Source: Oidiodendron maius Zn
Taxonomy: Eukaryota > Ascomycota > Leotiomycetes > Myxotrichaceae
Direction: 5' to 3'
Assembly: GCA_000827325.1 (NCBI GenBank)
Contig: KN832885.1
Location: 496,001 to 560,000 of the forward strand
Length of the DNA: 64,000 nucleotides
Translations under genes and position numbers: made by a program
Notes under the pieces: model-generated
Database searches by the model: none
The model's input: only the letters and a program-made list of their open reading frames with translations
Told to the model about the DNA's origin: nothing
Part shown: positions 44,920-57,491 of the stretch, one piece after another
Numbering within the stretch: position 1 is the stretch's first letter
Layout of the letters: each line of letters opens with the position of its first letter

Positions 44920-46961
44920 CTAGCTGCTTGCCCCTTTTTGTTCTGTATCTGATTTAGTGATCTCTTTTAACCACTCTTTAGCTATCACAGTGTCTTGGTA
45001 TTGATGCCACCTAGTACACAGGGCATATCTTGCCAATTTTTCCAAATCGTTTAGCTCAATCCGCTTGATGTTGCTGGACTCTTGAACTTCCCTTAAAGTA
45101 TCAAGGAATGTATGTACGCGGGCGCGTGGAATACTCCACCGACACCGACGATGAAGTTGGGTTGTACCTACACAATGCTGGTAACTAGAATTGAATTCTG
45201 CTTTGACTGTCTTTAGAGAGGGCGTAGGCATGTCTAAGGGCCAACCCAGCAACAATTCAGAGTTTGATATTCCATCCACTGGGAGTTCATTGCTCTCGTT
45301 GGCTGCCTCATCTGCTCCAGAGTCCTCGCTGCCATATGTCTCGAAATCGGCACCCGGCTCAATAACGGTAGGAACCGGGATTGCTGTAAGAGCAATCTCT
45401 CTAAAATGCTGACCGACGTGGGCTCCAAATTCTATAATTGAATCCGCAACAACGCTTCCACAGAAGGGACATTCCTGATTTTCTGCCGGTTGAATCCGTA
45501 TTCGCCGTCGGGAAGTAGCATAAACAAGATCTTCAAATTCGTTCACATCCAAATCCTCGTGGTCAGTTCCCTTATGAATTCGTCGAAGATGCTCTAGACC
45601 CAAAGCAGCAGTATCAAAAATCTCTCCTGGGCAATAAGGGCGCGTCCAGTTCATGGCGATTCGATGTATATAAAACTCGTGCTTTACCCAAGCACGCTGC
45701 GATGCAAAGGTGTTTACACCATTAGCGCATTCCGGATAAGTACATATGTATGGTTGAAGGTCATCAAATACGTGTTTCCTGAGCACCATTAGTGATAAAA
45801 CTCTTATCAGCACGATAGTATCTTACTTCCAACGAGCTGCGTTATCAACGTTCCGCAAGACATCCCCACAAACAATACATTTGAAAGTCGCTCCCCACTC
45901 ATGGCCCTCGGGCAGTTTTGGTATGCCTCGCCGAATAAAACCAGATTCTTCATCTCCAAAGGTAGTCGCTAGGGAGCTTTCTGATGGGGCATTGTGATCC
46001 GGATTCCAGTTAATCGTTAAACTATACAAAGTTGGGCTGGAAGGGCCTGCTGAAAGAACAGGCCCTTCGTCCTCTACCACTTCTTCTCCAACATCTGGTA
46101 ATTGAGAATGTTCAAGCTTGGCCGTTAGCCTTTCCCGTCGCTTCCAGTTAGCCTCCGCTAATCTTTGTGCAAACCTTTTATTCATAGACGGCCATCTAGA
46201 TATAATTTCGGCGAGAATAACACGACTCTCTGCCCGCATAATTTTTCTCTTGGTAAAGCGACATATTTTGTCTTCGGTAGTCAGGCTCTTAGCGGGATTT
46301 TCCAGAGCAGGCCCCAAGTCCAACAGGCAATCGATGTATCCTTTCAAGTCTTCGACGGTTTCTTCGTCCTCGCTAGAAATTGACGAAGACTCGGAATCAG
46401 ACATTCCAACACTTTCTATTAACGAAACAACGGTATCTATTTCATCGACAGTTGCTTGATTGGCATCTTTCTTTGCACCTTCTGTGCTCTTTTGAGCTCT
46501 AGCTGTGCCACTCTTCACTTGTTCTTGAAGAATTTTGCTCTCTTTACTGAGTTTTGGGAGCTGCAAGGGAGCCTGAAATTCTGCATCCATCATACGGGTT
46601 AGCAAGATCTCATTAAAATATCCTATAAAGGTCGCAGCTTACGGCTCGCGAGGCTCGTTAGGCATGTCCAACTGGCGTTTAAAAAGTATATAACTGTGTT
46701 TTTCAAATGCTTGGAGTCTGCCAGAATTTTATCCAGGGCACCATGTTTTGCACCAACCCCGTCGCCCCACAGACTGAACCTGTGTGCGTCGGTTCTCAGA
46801 GAACGATACTTCTCTGCATTAAGGTGTCTCTTGGCAGGACCGTTAATCAGTTGGCGGAGGAGATTCGAGCATGCTTCAAAAAGCACGCCAGCTTGTCCGA
46901 TCCTATCATCATAAAAGCTTTCCACATCTACTATATTCCAATTTTCTATCTCCTTCGCCAT
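44920..46961 (-). CDS. C2H2-type zinc-finger protein of the AcuF-like fungal family
   Basis: Three exons (46961-46643, 46580-45827, 45778-44920) give 643 aa. The ATG at 46961 is the first in the frame. The N-terminal region (about 1-110) has 'RFSLWGDGVGAKHGALDKILADS', a signature seen at the start of many fungal multi-domain proteins of accessory genomes. An acidic Ser-rich stretch 'SDSESSSISSEDEE' follows. The C-terminal half has 'FKCIVCGDVL', 'QPYICTYPECANG...WVKHEFYIH' and 'ECPFCGSVV...HVGQHFREIALTAIP', the degenerate C2H2 pattern of the family. Function is unknown; such genes are expanded and strain-variable in ascomycetes. It is head-to-head with a DUF7580-like gene, 345 bp between start codons. 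Confidence 0.85.
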
Positions 46962-47306
46962 GGTTGCATAGGTACGATGGCAATGTAGAAGGGCAATACC
47001 TCGAAGGTCCACGAAATCGACGGTGTAGTACAGTGTAATTCAGAATCGAATTCGATAGTGGCTTGCGTGCAGTGTTGATCTGTTGAAATAGTTCGGTTGA
47101 AGCAGCCCTGCTTCGTGTCGCATTAGCCGCCGAAGTTCAGCTTGACACATGTCTAGTCTCGAGTTTAGTTTCAGAAGCGAGTTGCACCAGAATAGAGCGA
47201 GAACCGAGAACCACTTGTTTTAACTCTCGTTGTCTTCCTATCCGCCAATATCATACCAGATCACACATTGAAGCAAATTCGTGATTGAATTAAGAACTTT
47301 CATGAA
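46962..47306. promoter_or_regulatory. Short bidirectional promoter region
   Basis: 345 bp between divergent start codons of the AcuF-like and DUF7580-like genes. No specific binding site is identified; co-expression is an inference from the spacing. Confidence 0.45.
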
Positions 47307-49108
47307 ATGGACCCCGCAACAGCTGTGCTGACCGTGCTGCCTTTGATCTCTAAGGTATTTAAGCATTACAAAGCCACTGTCAATCTCTTTATCTTGCTTA
47401 AGCACTCTCGGAGAGAGGCCCGCCAGTTTGGAAACAGCCTCAAAACTCAGCAAACCATTTTCGAGAACGAATGTCAACATCTCCTATGTTTGATCACTAC
47501 TAATGGTCCTGAGATGCTTATTGATTCCGGCCACCATCTGTGGAAAGACAACGAACTGGAGCGAAAGCTTTGTGCATATTTAAGCAAATCCCTACGCAGC
47601 TGCAAATCAACGATTGAAAGAATTGACGAAATCCTTCTTGAAATTCTAAAAGAGACTGATGAGGGGTTTCATGACCTGCGTAAGCCTAAGGTATAGAAAC
47701 TTTTCTGATCTTATTAAGTATGAGACTGGGCTAATGACAATGTATATAGGAGGAAAGTAGGGTGAGATTTCGAGCGATGTTGCAAAAGCTCAAGCTCGCG
47801 ATTTCTAAAGGAGATTTCGACGGGAAAGTTGATATGCTCCGGAAATGCAACGGAGACCTTCGTATTTTGATCGAACAAGTTGAGAACCTGGAAAAACATA
47901 CTACTGCTAACTTGGATTCTCCTGGATTTCGTTCAAAGAGTATCTCGCAATGTCAAACCATGAGGACTACGTCTCAGAGACTTTATGACACGCTGTCGCA
48001 GGCATGGTCTTGCCCTAAGCACTTGGAGCATTCCGCAAATATTTGCTTAGACGAAAATCCAGATCGAGTAACCTCTAAAAAAGTCATCTTTGACATAGTT
48101 TTCACTTTCTCTAGGCCACCGAAGTCAATTTCCGAAGAAGTTCCAATGTGGGTCACTATTGAATCGATACGTGAACAATCAGAGGGAGCCACCGATTCAA
48201 ACACGCTACCAGAATCAGCACATTATAAGGTATCGACAGCATTTGAGAGCCAGAAAAGACGTGAGGAGGCTGTAGCGCCTTATCTTCCAAGAACGCCAAA
48301 TCCCACTGTTCCGGAAAGCGCGCCTCTGGATCTGAGTTCCATTCAAAACCTATGCTCTCATGTACAGACTTCTCTTGAAGCTCCGGCAGCATTCTCACCA
48401 ATCGGTTTCCTACAGAGGAGTGAAACATTCAAGCATATTATCTATCCGCCAAAAAATCCCAAGCTATGCACAGGATCGATCGTGTCACTGAATGACGCCC
48501 TTTTAGCCTCGCAGAGTGCCTACGGGATGTGGATACCCGAAAAGCTACGGCTTGCCAAACTTTTAGCTTTGGCTGTGCTACAATTCTATTCTACTCCATG
48601 GCTGGATGAAAATTGGCGGAGCCAAGATATTCTCTTCTTCAACTTGAGTAACCCGTCCCAAGACTCTCTTGGGTCTCCTTATCTATCTCCGCGATTCATA
48701 AATCCACTAGATAATTCCATTCGCAAGTTGTCAAATCAAACAGCGTCGGCATCGAAATCCTTGTTTCCAGTGCCGAATATGATTCTATTTCGCTTAGGAA
48801 TTATACTTCTTGAACTTGGTTTAGAAGCGCCATTTGGTGAGCTCCAGAAAACGCAAAACACGGAAGAGCAATCAAAGGAATTTAGCGAATTCTTTACCGC
48901 AAAGGAGATCGTTCTCAGCCACGCAGTGTCAAAGAAGATGGGTTCTAGATATTCAAAACTCGTGAACAGGTGCTTGTTTTGCGATTTTGGACTCGGGAGA
49001 AATTACGAACTGGATATGACTGAGCTACAAAACAAGTTATTTCAACATGTTATACTAGAGTTGGATATATGCTTGAAGACTGTATTGAAATCTGAATCTG
49101 AATGGTAA
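47307..49108 (+). CDS. DUF7580-type fungal protein with N-terminal HeLo-like helical region
   Basis: Two exons (47307-47690, 47750-49108) give 580 aa. The N-terminus ('VLTVLPLISKVFKHYKATVNLF', then a helical region with 'TQQTIFENECQHLL') is like the start of fungal HeLo-like/DUF7580 proteins. The C-terminal half has 'RLAKLLALAVLQFYSTPWLDENW', 'SQDILFF', 'LGIILLELGL' and the end motif 'NRCLFCDFGLGRNYELDMTELQNKLFQHVILELD', diagnostic for the family (the CDFG segment is the strongest match). These proteins resemble degenerate kinase-like or prion-inhibition-type modules and are often found near allorecognition genes. Biochemical activity is unknown. The partner across the short promoter is the AcuF-like zinc-finger gene. 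Confidence 0.82.
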
Positions 49109-50091
49109 CTTCCAATCCGGTAGCAGCTACAAAACTCTAGAAGTATATTTTCGATTTATAGGTCTGATAAAACAAATTTCCGCTATGGTATAGTAGAGCA
49201 AAGGCTACGTGTAAACTATCTTCTTGCGAATGCAAGGGAATATGACTGACATGAATTAGAAATATATCTGTCGGATATTTTGTCTGGGTTCCTTTTTGAC
49301 AGGTCAACCTGAAGGAGTCATCGAATATGCTTCAAATAGTAGCCTAGAGGCGCCCCGAATCAGAAGAAACTTGCAGCTCAGAAGCTTACGCAGATTTAAA
49401 GAGGAGAAATTGATCGAGGTTGCCGAGTTATTCGAGGAAGGTCTGAAGGATTTGAGCGAATGGGATTGCTAAGTGCGCGGGGTATCCTTCCCACCTTTGG
49501 ACTCCGTCTAGTTGCCGGAATCCACCTCCAACAATAAGCATACCAGAAGGTATACCCGTATTACTGTGACAGCGCCGCAATGCAAACCTATACTGGAAGG
49601 CTGGTAGATGCATATATGCTGAGTCCTATGGCTGCACTGCAACTTGATTCATGAACTATGGCCTTGTTCTATAGTTTAACAAGTTATTGTTCTTGTAAAT
49701 TAAATTATTATTAACCGTAGATAAATATTAATTAAAAGAATTTAAAAGATACAATTACATCAGACCCCACTTCAACCGTTTCAGCGTCCATATAATGTAC
49801 TCCCCTGAACCCAAAAAATATAATAACTATTCACTACAATCGCAATTCTCATCACTATATTTTATAAAAGGAAGTACGGGTGGAGAGTTGGTCTCGAGAG
49901 CAAGTATTTGAATATGTACTATGTGCATTTAAATAGATACAGGTAACTAGCTACTATTGCAAAATCTCGTAAATCGTGCAATCGTCGTATACAGACTAAA
50001 TTATGAAATTTATATGCTTTAGCATCCTCCATGCAATATCCTCCACAGTCCTAGAGTGCCTCTTATGAAGTCAGGCCAGTGAACCCTAACC
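49109..50091. other. Intergenic, 1.0 kb, with an orphan coding-like stretch
   Basis: Plus strand 49305-49471 encodes an open stretch 'QPEGVIEYAS...RRFKEEKLIEVAELFEEGL' ending in TAA, with no ATG and a possible splice acceptor (TTTTTGACAG) just before. It does not splice in frame to the preceding gene. It may be a relic exon. The rest, 49.65-50.0 kb, is AT-rich. Confidence 0.4.
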
Positions 50092-51404
50092 CTAGGCGAA
50101 AGGAGCGAAGCCGAAGCTAGGTCCAGAGGCATCGAAGACACCATAGTTGGCGTTAAGGAATACATCACCATAGATGTTCTGGCTTCCACTACCGACGTCC
50201 TGGATACCACCGAAGCACTTGCCGCTCTCCTCGGCAGTGGCAAAATTAAGCACAGAGCCCGGGACAGTAGCGTAGTGGGTGCTGCCGACCAAGAACGAGA
50301 AATCTGGCAGAGTGGCGGTGCAAGGAAAGATGTAGCCACCGTCTGTCGCAGAGTTGGTAGCACCAGAGACTTGCTTATAGTAGGCTTTAACAGCGGATGA
50401 GCCTATCAGGATGAGAGTAGTTCCGGTATCAGTAATTCCGGTGTAGCCGCTCATTGAGCCGCTTGTAGAGCCAACCTTGTACTTGGTGGATGGGTACTCC
50501 CAGAAACCGTTGCTGTCATCAACATCGGTGTACACAAGGGTGCCAGTGTACTTGGTATTGTCGGTATAGCCAAAGTCATAAGCTCCATCAGCGTCCTTGG
50601 GGAGGTAGGCAGCGAAGAGGGGAGAATCAAGGCCACTCTGGGCGTTATCGAAAAAGGTGGAGGCCGGTTCAGGCGAGACTAGGATTATATCAGTAACGGT
50701 GAAGTGAATAAACACATCGAACTTGGCATACCTGTGTTGATGCTGCTGAAAGAAAGGCCGAGGAGTCCGTCGGAAGCATCGGAGACAAACGTGGTCGAGA
50801 CCTTCTTTGCAAGCTCAATTACCTGTCCCTTAACAGTGGTCTTGCCAACAGTAACCGTGTCGGTTCCGACACTGCCGCTTGCGCCAGATCCGTCGGCATA
50901 CTCGATGCTCCAGGTATATCCGGACTTGGCCTTGTAGGTGCTGCTCTTAGACGAGGTATAGTAGTTGTGGCCGGATCTCTCGCTGGCGGGCAGAAGAGAA
51001 GAAAAGACCCAGCTGGTAGCAATATCAGTACTATTCTTTCTTCACAAGTTAAGGTTTACGAACAGATCAGCACTTCCAGTATCAAAGTCCAAGTTCAATG
51101 TCTGGCCGCCAACAGTGACTGGGACCAAGTATTCAACATTGGTCGGGTCTGGCGAGGCAGTGGCGGAGCCATCCTGGCGCTTCCTTGAGAGACTCAGCTC
51201 GCTCCAGAAGGCATTAGATAACTCTTGTTCGGCCGAGGGCTTAAGGTTGAACTTCTTGTAGGCCTTGAGCATAGCTGCCGTTCCGTTGCGGACATGGTTG
51301 ACGTTGTGAACGGCGGGGATGCTAAAGGAGCCGGAAGCAGCTCTCTCAGTGGGAGCGGCTTGAGCGGCCAAGGCCAGAGCGAGGATGGTTGCGATTGGGA
51401 GCAT
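50092..51404 (-). CDS. Secreted pepsin-like aspartic protease (A1, aspergillopepsin-like)
   Basis: Three exons (51404-51064, 51012-50732, 50678-50092) give 402 aa. The signal peptide is MLPIATILALALAAQA. The propeptide ends around 'LSRKRQ', and the mature enzyme starts near 'DPTNVEYLVPVTVGGQ'. The catalytic motifs are DTGSADLW (split by intron 1 exactly where the other A1 gene of this window is split) and 'ITDTGTTLILI'. The flap is 'WSIEYADGSGASGSVGTDTV'. The C-terminal 'IYGDVFLNANYGVFDASGPSFGFAP' is canonical, including the GD.F element that the other protease lacks. It is an acid endoprotease of the aspergillopepsin/endothiapepsin type, secreted. A TTATAAG about 100 bp upstream could be a TATA element. 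Confidence 0.94.
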
Positions 51405-54183
51405 CTTGGAGAATGGAGGAGTGAGGAATTGATGGATTTAGGATTAGGAGGCTGTGAACAGGCTGGAGAGTTAAGAGAGGATGGGAGGAGCTGGCGTTCT
51501 TATAAGCTTCCCCACGACATCGACTGGACATCTAATTGCCCTGGAAGGCGATGGTTGTGGATTGCCATCCCGGTAAACTAAGCTAGGCTCTCGCGACCCC
51601 AGGTGATAGGCATTGCATTCCATATTGAGGATGTTCTAGTCGGTAGGGGAAGGAGGTCAAGGTTGAGCTTCCTTTGCGGCCATGGCCAACCGCCATGTCC
51701 GTGTGGGCCTGCTGGAGGAGTGCTGTGGCTGAAACTAAAGAGAGTGGTAGAGTCGGATGATGGCTGGGATAGGAAGGAAGGAACAGATTACGCCTTGCCG
51801 GGAGATTTGGGAGGGAGCATAAGCATCCGGCAGAACTGCTCAGGGGAGCCAATCGATTGCGCCATGGAAAAGCCATCGAAGCGCCATCGAAGTCTTGGCG
51901 GGACACCCCGTGCATCGTCAACCTCGTTGAGAGGCTCTGTGGGCCGGTGAGAGAAGATCGGCACATGCCGGGGCCCCAGATGCTGGTCAGATCTTACTTC
52001 GGCCACATATACTGTGCAGTAATATAATGCAGCTGGCCGGGGATCGATCAGTGCACTTTCAGGCAGGCAGAATTCGACACGAAGGGCAATCCCGTATCGA
52101 GAAGGCCGCTATGTGTCCTCACCAGCGCCGACCTGCCACCTTCTGATCTGAACACACCCAGTAGCCTCGCTGAAGATGGCGTGATACCCATAAGATAGAG
52201 GATGCCAAGACGTTGAAGTAGCCTCTAATCATCCATTCTAACTGCTCGGAGCAGTTACGATACGAGCCATTGATGCCGACTCAGGTACGGCGGGATGATT
52301 GGCCGAGGGACAAGACTACGGTATCCACCATTTTCCCGCCATCTCTTTGCCGTCCCCAGGACCATGTCGATTTGCGCATAGCCCTTTTGAGTTCCAGCCG
52401 GTCGGCGGTCACCGGACCATCCAACAGGCAATCCTGCGATCTGTTGTGCGGCTGTGCGGATGCTACGGGGCTCCCCAGAATCGGATGCGCAGCATTAATA
52501 CGACCCTCCAATCCCACCGCAACACAGCCAGAGACAATCCGCGAAACCAACTAGCAATGCAGTCATTGCAAATCAGGATGCGGATACCAGCCCTCGGCGT
52601 CAATTACGCCCAGCCGACTTAAACACCTCCGGTTCTCAAGGTCTAGGCCGCCAAGACGACTTCCCCGTTGCCAAGACCTTTCCATTGATCTCACCGAGTT
52701 AGGAAGTTTGCTGACCAGGCTGCTGCGGACTTGGATGTTATCATCAAGCATTATCCGTATTGGGGGAAGAGTTGATATGGCTATATATCTGAGAAGCGAC
52801 AACCCTTGCGCATTCAAGTACTATTCATTATCAACAGCCAATTCAGATGATCCGAGGTGGTACCCTGTGCTGAATAGTGGCCGTGGACTGCGATAACAAG
52901 GCACCTTCTACTAACAAGTATATTACATGCATTGCACAATCTACTGGGCGCTAAAACTGATAGCAAGGTGACATCCTTACCTACACGTCAATATCACGTA
53001 GTAAAGACTCATTGTTACTCATGCTACTTACATACCCTATAAGTATGAACGGTATTCTGGGGATGCATCATTGACTCTGATGGAATCTTTTGCATAATGT
53101 GCTGCGAAGGCACGGATCACCATGACACCGTTGCTTGCGGATTTAATCGCTGCACAACACTGTGCCGTAATCCTGCGCCACTGTTCACATGTTAAGACTC
53201 ATTCTCTTCGCGCTTGTTGCTCTCTGCATATCCAGGTACGCATCGCGTATTTGGCCATTAAAACCTCACAGATCATGTTCATCCCAATCCGTGCTACCCC
53301 GATTATCATACCATGACTATGTCGACCAAATACAGATACCTACTACCAGTATACGATGCTAAGTTTGCTGTATGTTTTAATTAAATTCCTCAAACGCTTT
53401 ATTAGATTCATGATTTGTGGTTCTTGCTTAAAATCTAATTATGCTTGGCTGCCAATAGAGACTGTATTCATCTCCGAACTGGATTTCATTTTAGAGTTAT
53501 AAAATATTTAGATTCGAATCTTCTCCATTGTATTTTATCTAACGAATTAAATTAAAAAAACCTTAGTATGCTTAGATGAAAAGGATTTTCTTTAAACTTT
53601 AAAAGTGTAGTAGGTAAGTGTAAACTTAGAAGCACATTGAGTTTCCAGGTCGGTGCGGAGAGGGGGTCGTTCGGTAGAACCGGATGTCCTTTGTATAATA
53701 TTAGGCTTCAACCTTCCTAGTGGCAACAATAATGCAAGGCGCAAGGCGCATGGCACATGTAAATTAACTCTCACCCCTTTTTTATTTTGAAATCAAATTT
53801 AATACTTTACATTCCCAGCTGCGAATGGCCATCCTAACACGTGAGAGCCGATCGGATCGGAAAATATATTGCGCCGGGCATAACGCCTTGCCTGCCGTAC
53901 AAGGCATCAATCCCACATAAGATATGCAAGCCTAGAATGGATTGCATCAAACGTGTCAAGCGGCTTGGCAGGATCAAATTTGCCTGTGCTGATGTTTACA
54001 CTTCAGCTTCAGCTTCGGCTGCCTCCTGTTTGAATCACAACAGATGCCTGAGCAGGTAATTCTCTGGGTGGTGCCTACTGATAATTCTCAGAGTCAATTG
54101 TTCGCGCGACGGGCCGCAACCGCTGTTCCGGTAGTGCGGTGCTGAAACCCAGCCATACAATTCACTTTCCAGCGTCAGCGACT
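51405..54183. other. Intergenic, 2.8 kb
   Basis: The first 1.2 kb has higher G+C and overlapping open frames of up to 127 codons on both strands (51583-51966, 51603-51950, 52299-52622), none with a recognisable domain or conserved look. From about 53.3 to 53.8 kb it is AT-rich. No gene is annotated. Confidence 0.5.
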
Positions 54184-55660
54184 ATGCCGGGCCTCTTCAA
54201 CCGACATCACAAAGCTGCAGACAGCGAATCTGCCAATCCGAACACTGTCGAAACGAAGTCCTCTACCGGTCCTCCCATTCAGACGGAGAATGAGCTCCAG
54301 CCGCAGACGGAGATCGAGCTTCAGCCGCAGTCGGAAGTACTCCCAGTGTACCAAGTCAATGCCAACGGCCACAGGGTTACCAGATACATAGCACCAATTG
54401 GGGAGAGTGGTAGAAGGGGCATCCATCCACTGCACTTCTTCAGGATCTGCTGGTCGTCGGCGAGCGATGCTTCCAAAGCCGTCAACCTCCTCTGGCCGGC
54501 TGTGCCAGCAGCATTGGCTGTCCGGTACGCTCGACCCGACCTGCACCTCGCCGTCTTCGTGCTCAATTATATTGCCATGGTGCCTTGTGCCAATTTGATT
54601 GGATTTGCGGGTCAGGAGTTGGCTCGAAAGCTCCCTAGAGTTTTTGGTATACTGCTGGAAACGACACTGGGTTCTGTGGTTGAAATTGTCCTGTTCATGG
54701 TTCTCCTAGCGCATAATCAGTACCAAGTTATCCAAGCTGCAATTCTTGGATCAATTTTGGCTACACTTCTTATGTGTCTCGGAATGTGCTTCTTCATCGG
54801 TGGCATGCGTCGAGCGGAGCAGGAATTCGACGAAGCTGTGGGTGAGGTGGGAAATGGGCTACTTTTAACAGCGTTAGAGTTCAGTCCAAAATTCATGTTG
54901 CGTGAAGCTAATTGGTTTCAATAGTGGACTCGGCCTTACTATCCCAACTGCCTTTTACACGGCTCTTAGCAACGATCCTAATGTCACTAATGATGTCTTG
55001 GAGGGCAATGTCCTCTCGGTGTCCCGCATAGCCTCAATCTTCCTTATAATAGCCTATATCATCTACATCTGGTTTCAGATGCGTACGCACCACGGTATAT
55101 ATGATGCCATCCTCGAGACTGATGAGCAGCAAAATCAAGACCGTCACCACGAGCTGCACAAACCCAAACTCACTTTCACCGAGTGCGCCTTTGCGCTCTC
55201 CGTCTCTATTGCGCTGGTCACCATCATATCCATCGCCCTAGTCGGAGAAATTTCTTTTATAGTCGAGTCTCGCCACATCTCTGATGCCTTCGTCGGCCTC
55301 ATCCTCGTCCCCCTCGTGGAAAAGGCCGCAGAGCATCTGACTGCAATTGACGAAGCGTGGGATAACCAGATGAACTTCGCTCTATCACACGTTCTCGGCG
55401 CCACTATTCAGACCGCACTGCTCAACGCTCCTCTTGTTGTCATTGTTGGCTGGGGCTTGGGAAAGCCTATGGATCTACGCTTCGAGTTATTTAATATCGT
55501 TGTGTTGATTCTTGCCATTTTAGTTGTTGGGAATTTCTTGCGCGACCAGAAGTCTAATTACTTGGAAGGGGCGTTATGCTTGATTGTCTATATTATCATA
55601 GCTGTGGCCGCGTACTACTACCCGAATCCATCACCTACGAGCTCAGTGACTGCTGAGTAG
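54184..55660 (+). CDS. CaCA-family Ca2+/H+ antiporter-like protein, divergent in the alpha repeats
   Basis: Two exons (54184-54872, 54925-55660) give 474 aa. A hydrophilic N-terminus of about 95 residues contains short Gln/Glu repeats (ENELQPQTEIELQPQSE), then about eleven membrane segments follow. The two alpha repeats are recognisable but altered. The first is 'TLGSVVEIVLFMVLL' where CAX proteins have GNxxE (Asn to Ser). The second is 'VEKAAEHLTAIDEAWDNQMNFAL' where they have GNAAEH (Gly-Asn to Glu-Lys), while AEH and the following 'GATIQTALLNAPLVVIVGW' are kept. Vacuolar CAX exchangers move Ca2+ or Mn2+ into the vacuole. The altered Asn positions may change selectivity or activity, so transport function is likely but the ion is uncertain. 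The intron (GTTAGA..CAATAG) lies after 'NGLLLTA'. Confidence 0.88.
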
Positions 55661-57491
55661 GGGTGTGAAATAAATGGAGGAGAGGAGTTATATAGGATGA
55701 AAGCTTTGCACAAATCAAATTGGAAATTATGGATGCTTTTGGATGTTTTTGGGCAAGCATTGGACGGATGGAACTTACGGCCGTTGAGCTTTAGAGATAG
55801 ACAAAATATTAGAGAAAATGTGACGCTGTAATGAAGCTCGATAAATAGAGGTAACTATTATACCAGGAAATCTTTAGTGCATGACTATAATAATCGTTCG
55901 AAGTTAGATAGAATATCTACCTAAAGTCTTTATACATACCATAAAATACTACTATGGGGATAGCTATATGTGATAGGAAGGTTATACGACATAGTTGTGG
56001 GTATAGGAAGTAAGATAAACCACGTATAACTGCCATATACAGCCTTGCTGTATTTAATAGTGGCTTTCCTGATTTTCTAAGAGAATTCTTTAAAGTGGCT
56101 GATCAACATATATGCATACACAATGTAGCAACTGAATCTCCCTTAGTGTCCGTTGCCTGTTCATCATGCAGGATTTTGGGCCGGTAGTAACACTGGGTGC
56201 TGAGTCTAGCAGTTGAGGCATAGTTGAGCAGCTGTGCGCTTGCATAGGTACTTGGAGCTAACCATAATCATTGAAATAAGGCATAGAGTAAAAGTTTGCA
56301 GCACGCTACTTAATCGAAATATATCACACTTTAGCACAGTCAATAGTGGGATGGAGTTTCATGGCTACCGCAGCAACCAACTCGTTACTGAAGGTCGCTA
56401 ATGTCATTCTCGACCTGGATGATAAACAAGATCACATCTATCCCCTATGCATTGGTATTAGAAAATCACATCTAAGCCTAGTTATCGTTGGCATCTACTT
56501 GGTGTTTGCCGAGAGTCCTGAAAAGTCTATGGGTGGTCAATTAAATTTCGACGGCCGAGAACTGCTGATGGGAAGGGGAATATGGTGTGACACATTTCGA
56601 TGACACTCAACAAAAAATTCTTGAGCTTGCTTTCAACACCACAGCTAGGCTCGAATATTGCGGCCGCAACTCTCTAGTGCGCTTGAAAACCTCAATCTAG
56701 CGTTGAGCGTAGCGCCTGGGAATTGGCTCTTTGCAACTGAAGACTAAATCAGAGCTTCATGGAAATTTCAAGACTTCATCTCGAACAGAGCTCGGTACTA
56801 AGACCGACCGTCTCCGCCAGTTGGGCAGATATCATGGGGGAAAACATCGATGCAACCACTCGGATAACCCTTCATACTCAATTCGAGCAATTATTCAATA
56901 AGCATATAGCTAGCTGACCAATTCTCACATTCGGCATAACTTGAACGAGTGATAAAGATTGCAGCTTGATTACCAAGACAGGCTTGGCACTTGGAACCCG
57001 TCATGGTAGTGTGCGTATATCTCGATATTTAGATATAGAGATCATTAATCAAAAAGGCCTCGTGGGTAGATTCTGACGTTTAAAATAGGATCTTTGATGG
57101 CATTTATACCCTCATAGGTCATGATACGCGATACCGCGGGGCAATCAACTATCCGAAGCCTGCTAGCGGAGGGGCGAGAAAAATATGGCACTGAGCCTTC
57201 AGCCTTTGGACCGAACCTCATTCGCTGATGCTGCTAAGTCAGGAAGCGGGCTGGGGTGGAAGTAAGCACGGGAAGTCTTCACCGATTTTTACTAATGAGA
57301 AGATCTCATGGTCACCTGCTTTCGCGACTCTCAGGCGTTTTGGAGTGACGGGACGGGTGGGAGTTGCCTCGTACTGTATTGCGGGGTTATTTAAAGCCAA
57401 GCTCAGCCCTCAGTGTAATTGGCATTCTTCACTCAATACCGATAACAGGTTGATCCCACTCCTCGAACACTCCATTCTTATTCAATTAAAC
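55661..57491. other. Intergenic, 1.8 kb
   Basis: An 85-codon ATG frame on the plus strand (56346-56603) has no recognisable domain. The frame of the downstream enzyme is open back to 57228, but that upstream part has no enzyme-like sequence and is treated as 5' leader. Otherwise empty. Confidence 0.5.

Noticed and set aside
51583-52622. Several overlapping open frames over 85 codons on both strands in GC-richer DNA
   Set aside because: Long frames on both strands at once are expected in GC-rich sequence. None shows a domain or a credible start and splice context.
57228-57491. 88-codon N-terminal extension of the PEP-mutase-family enzyme
   Set aside because: The extension is open by chance. 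The conserved barrel begins right after the ATG at 57492, and the upstream peptide has no targeting signal.
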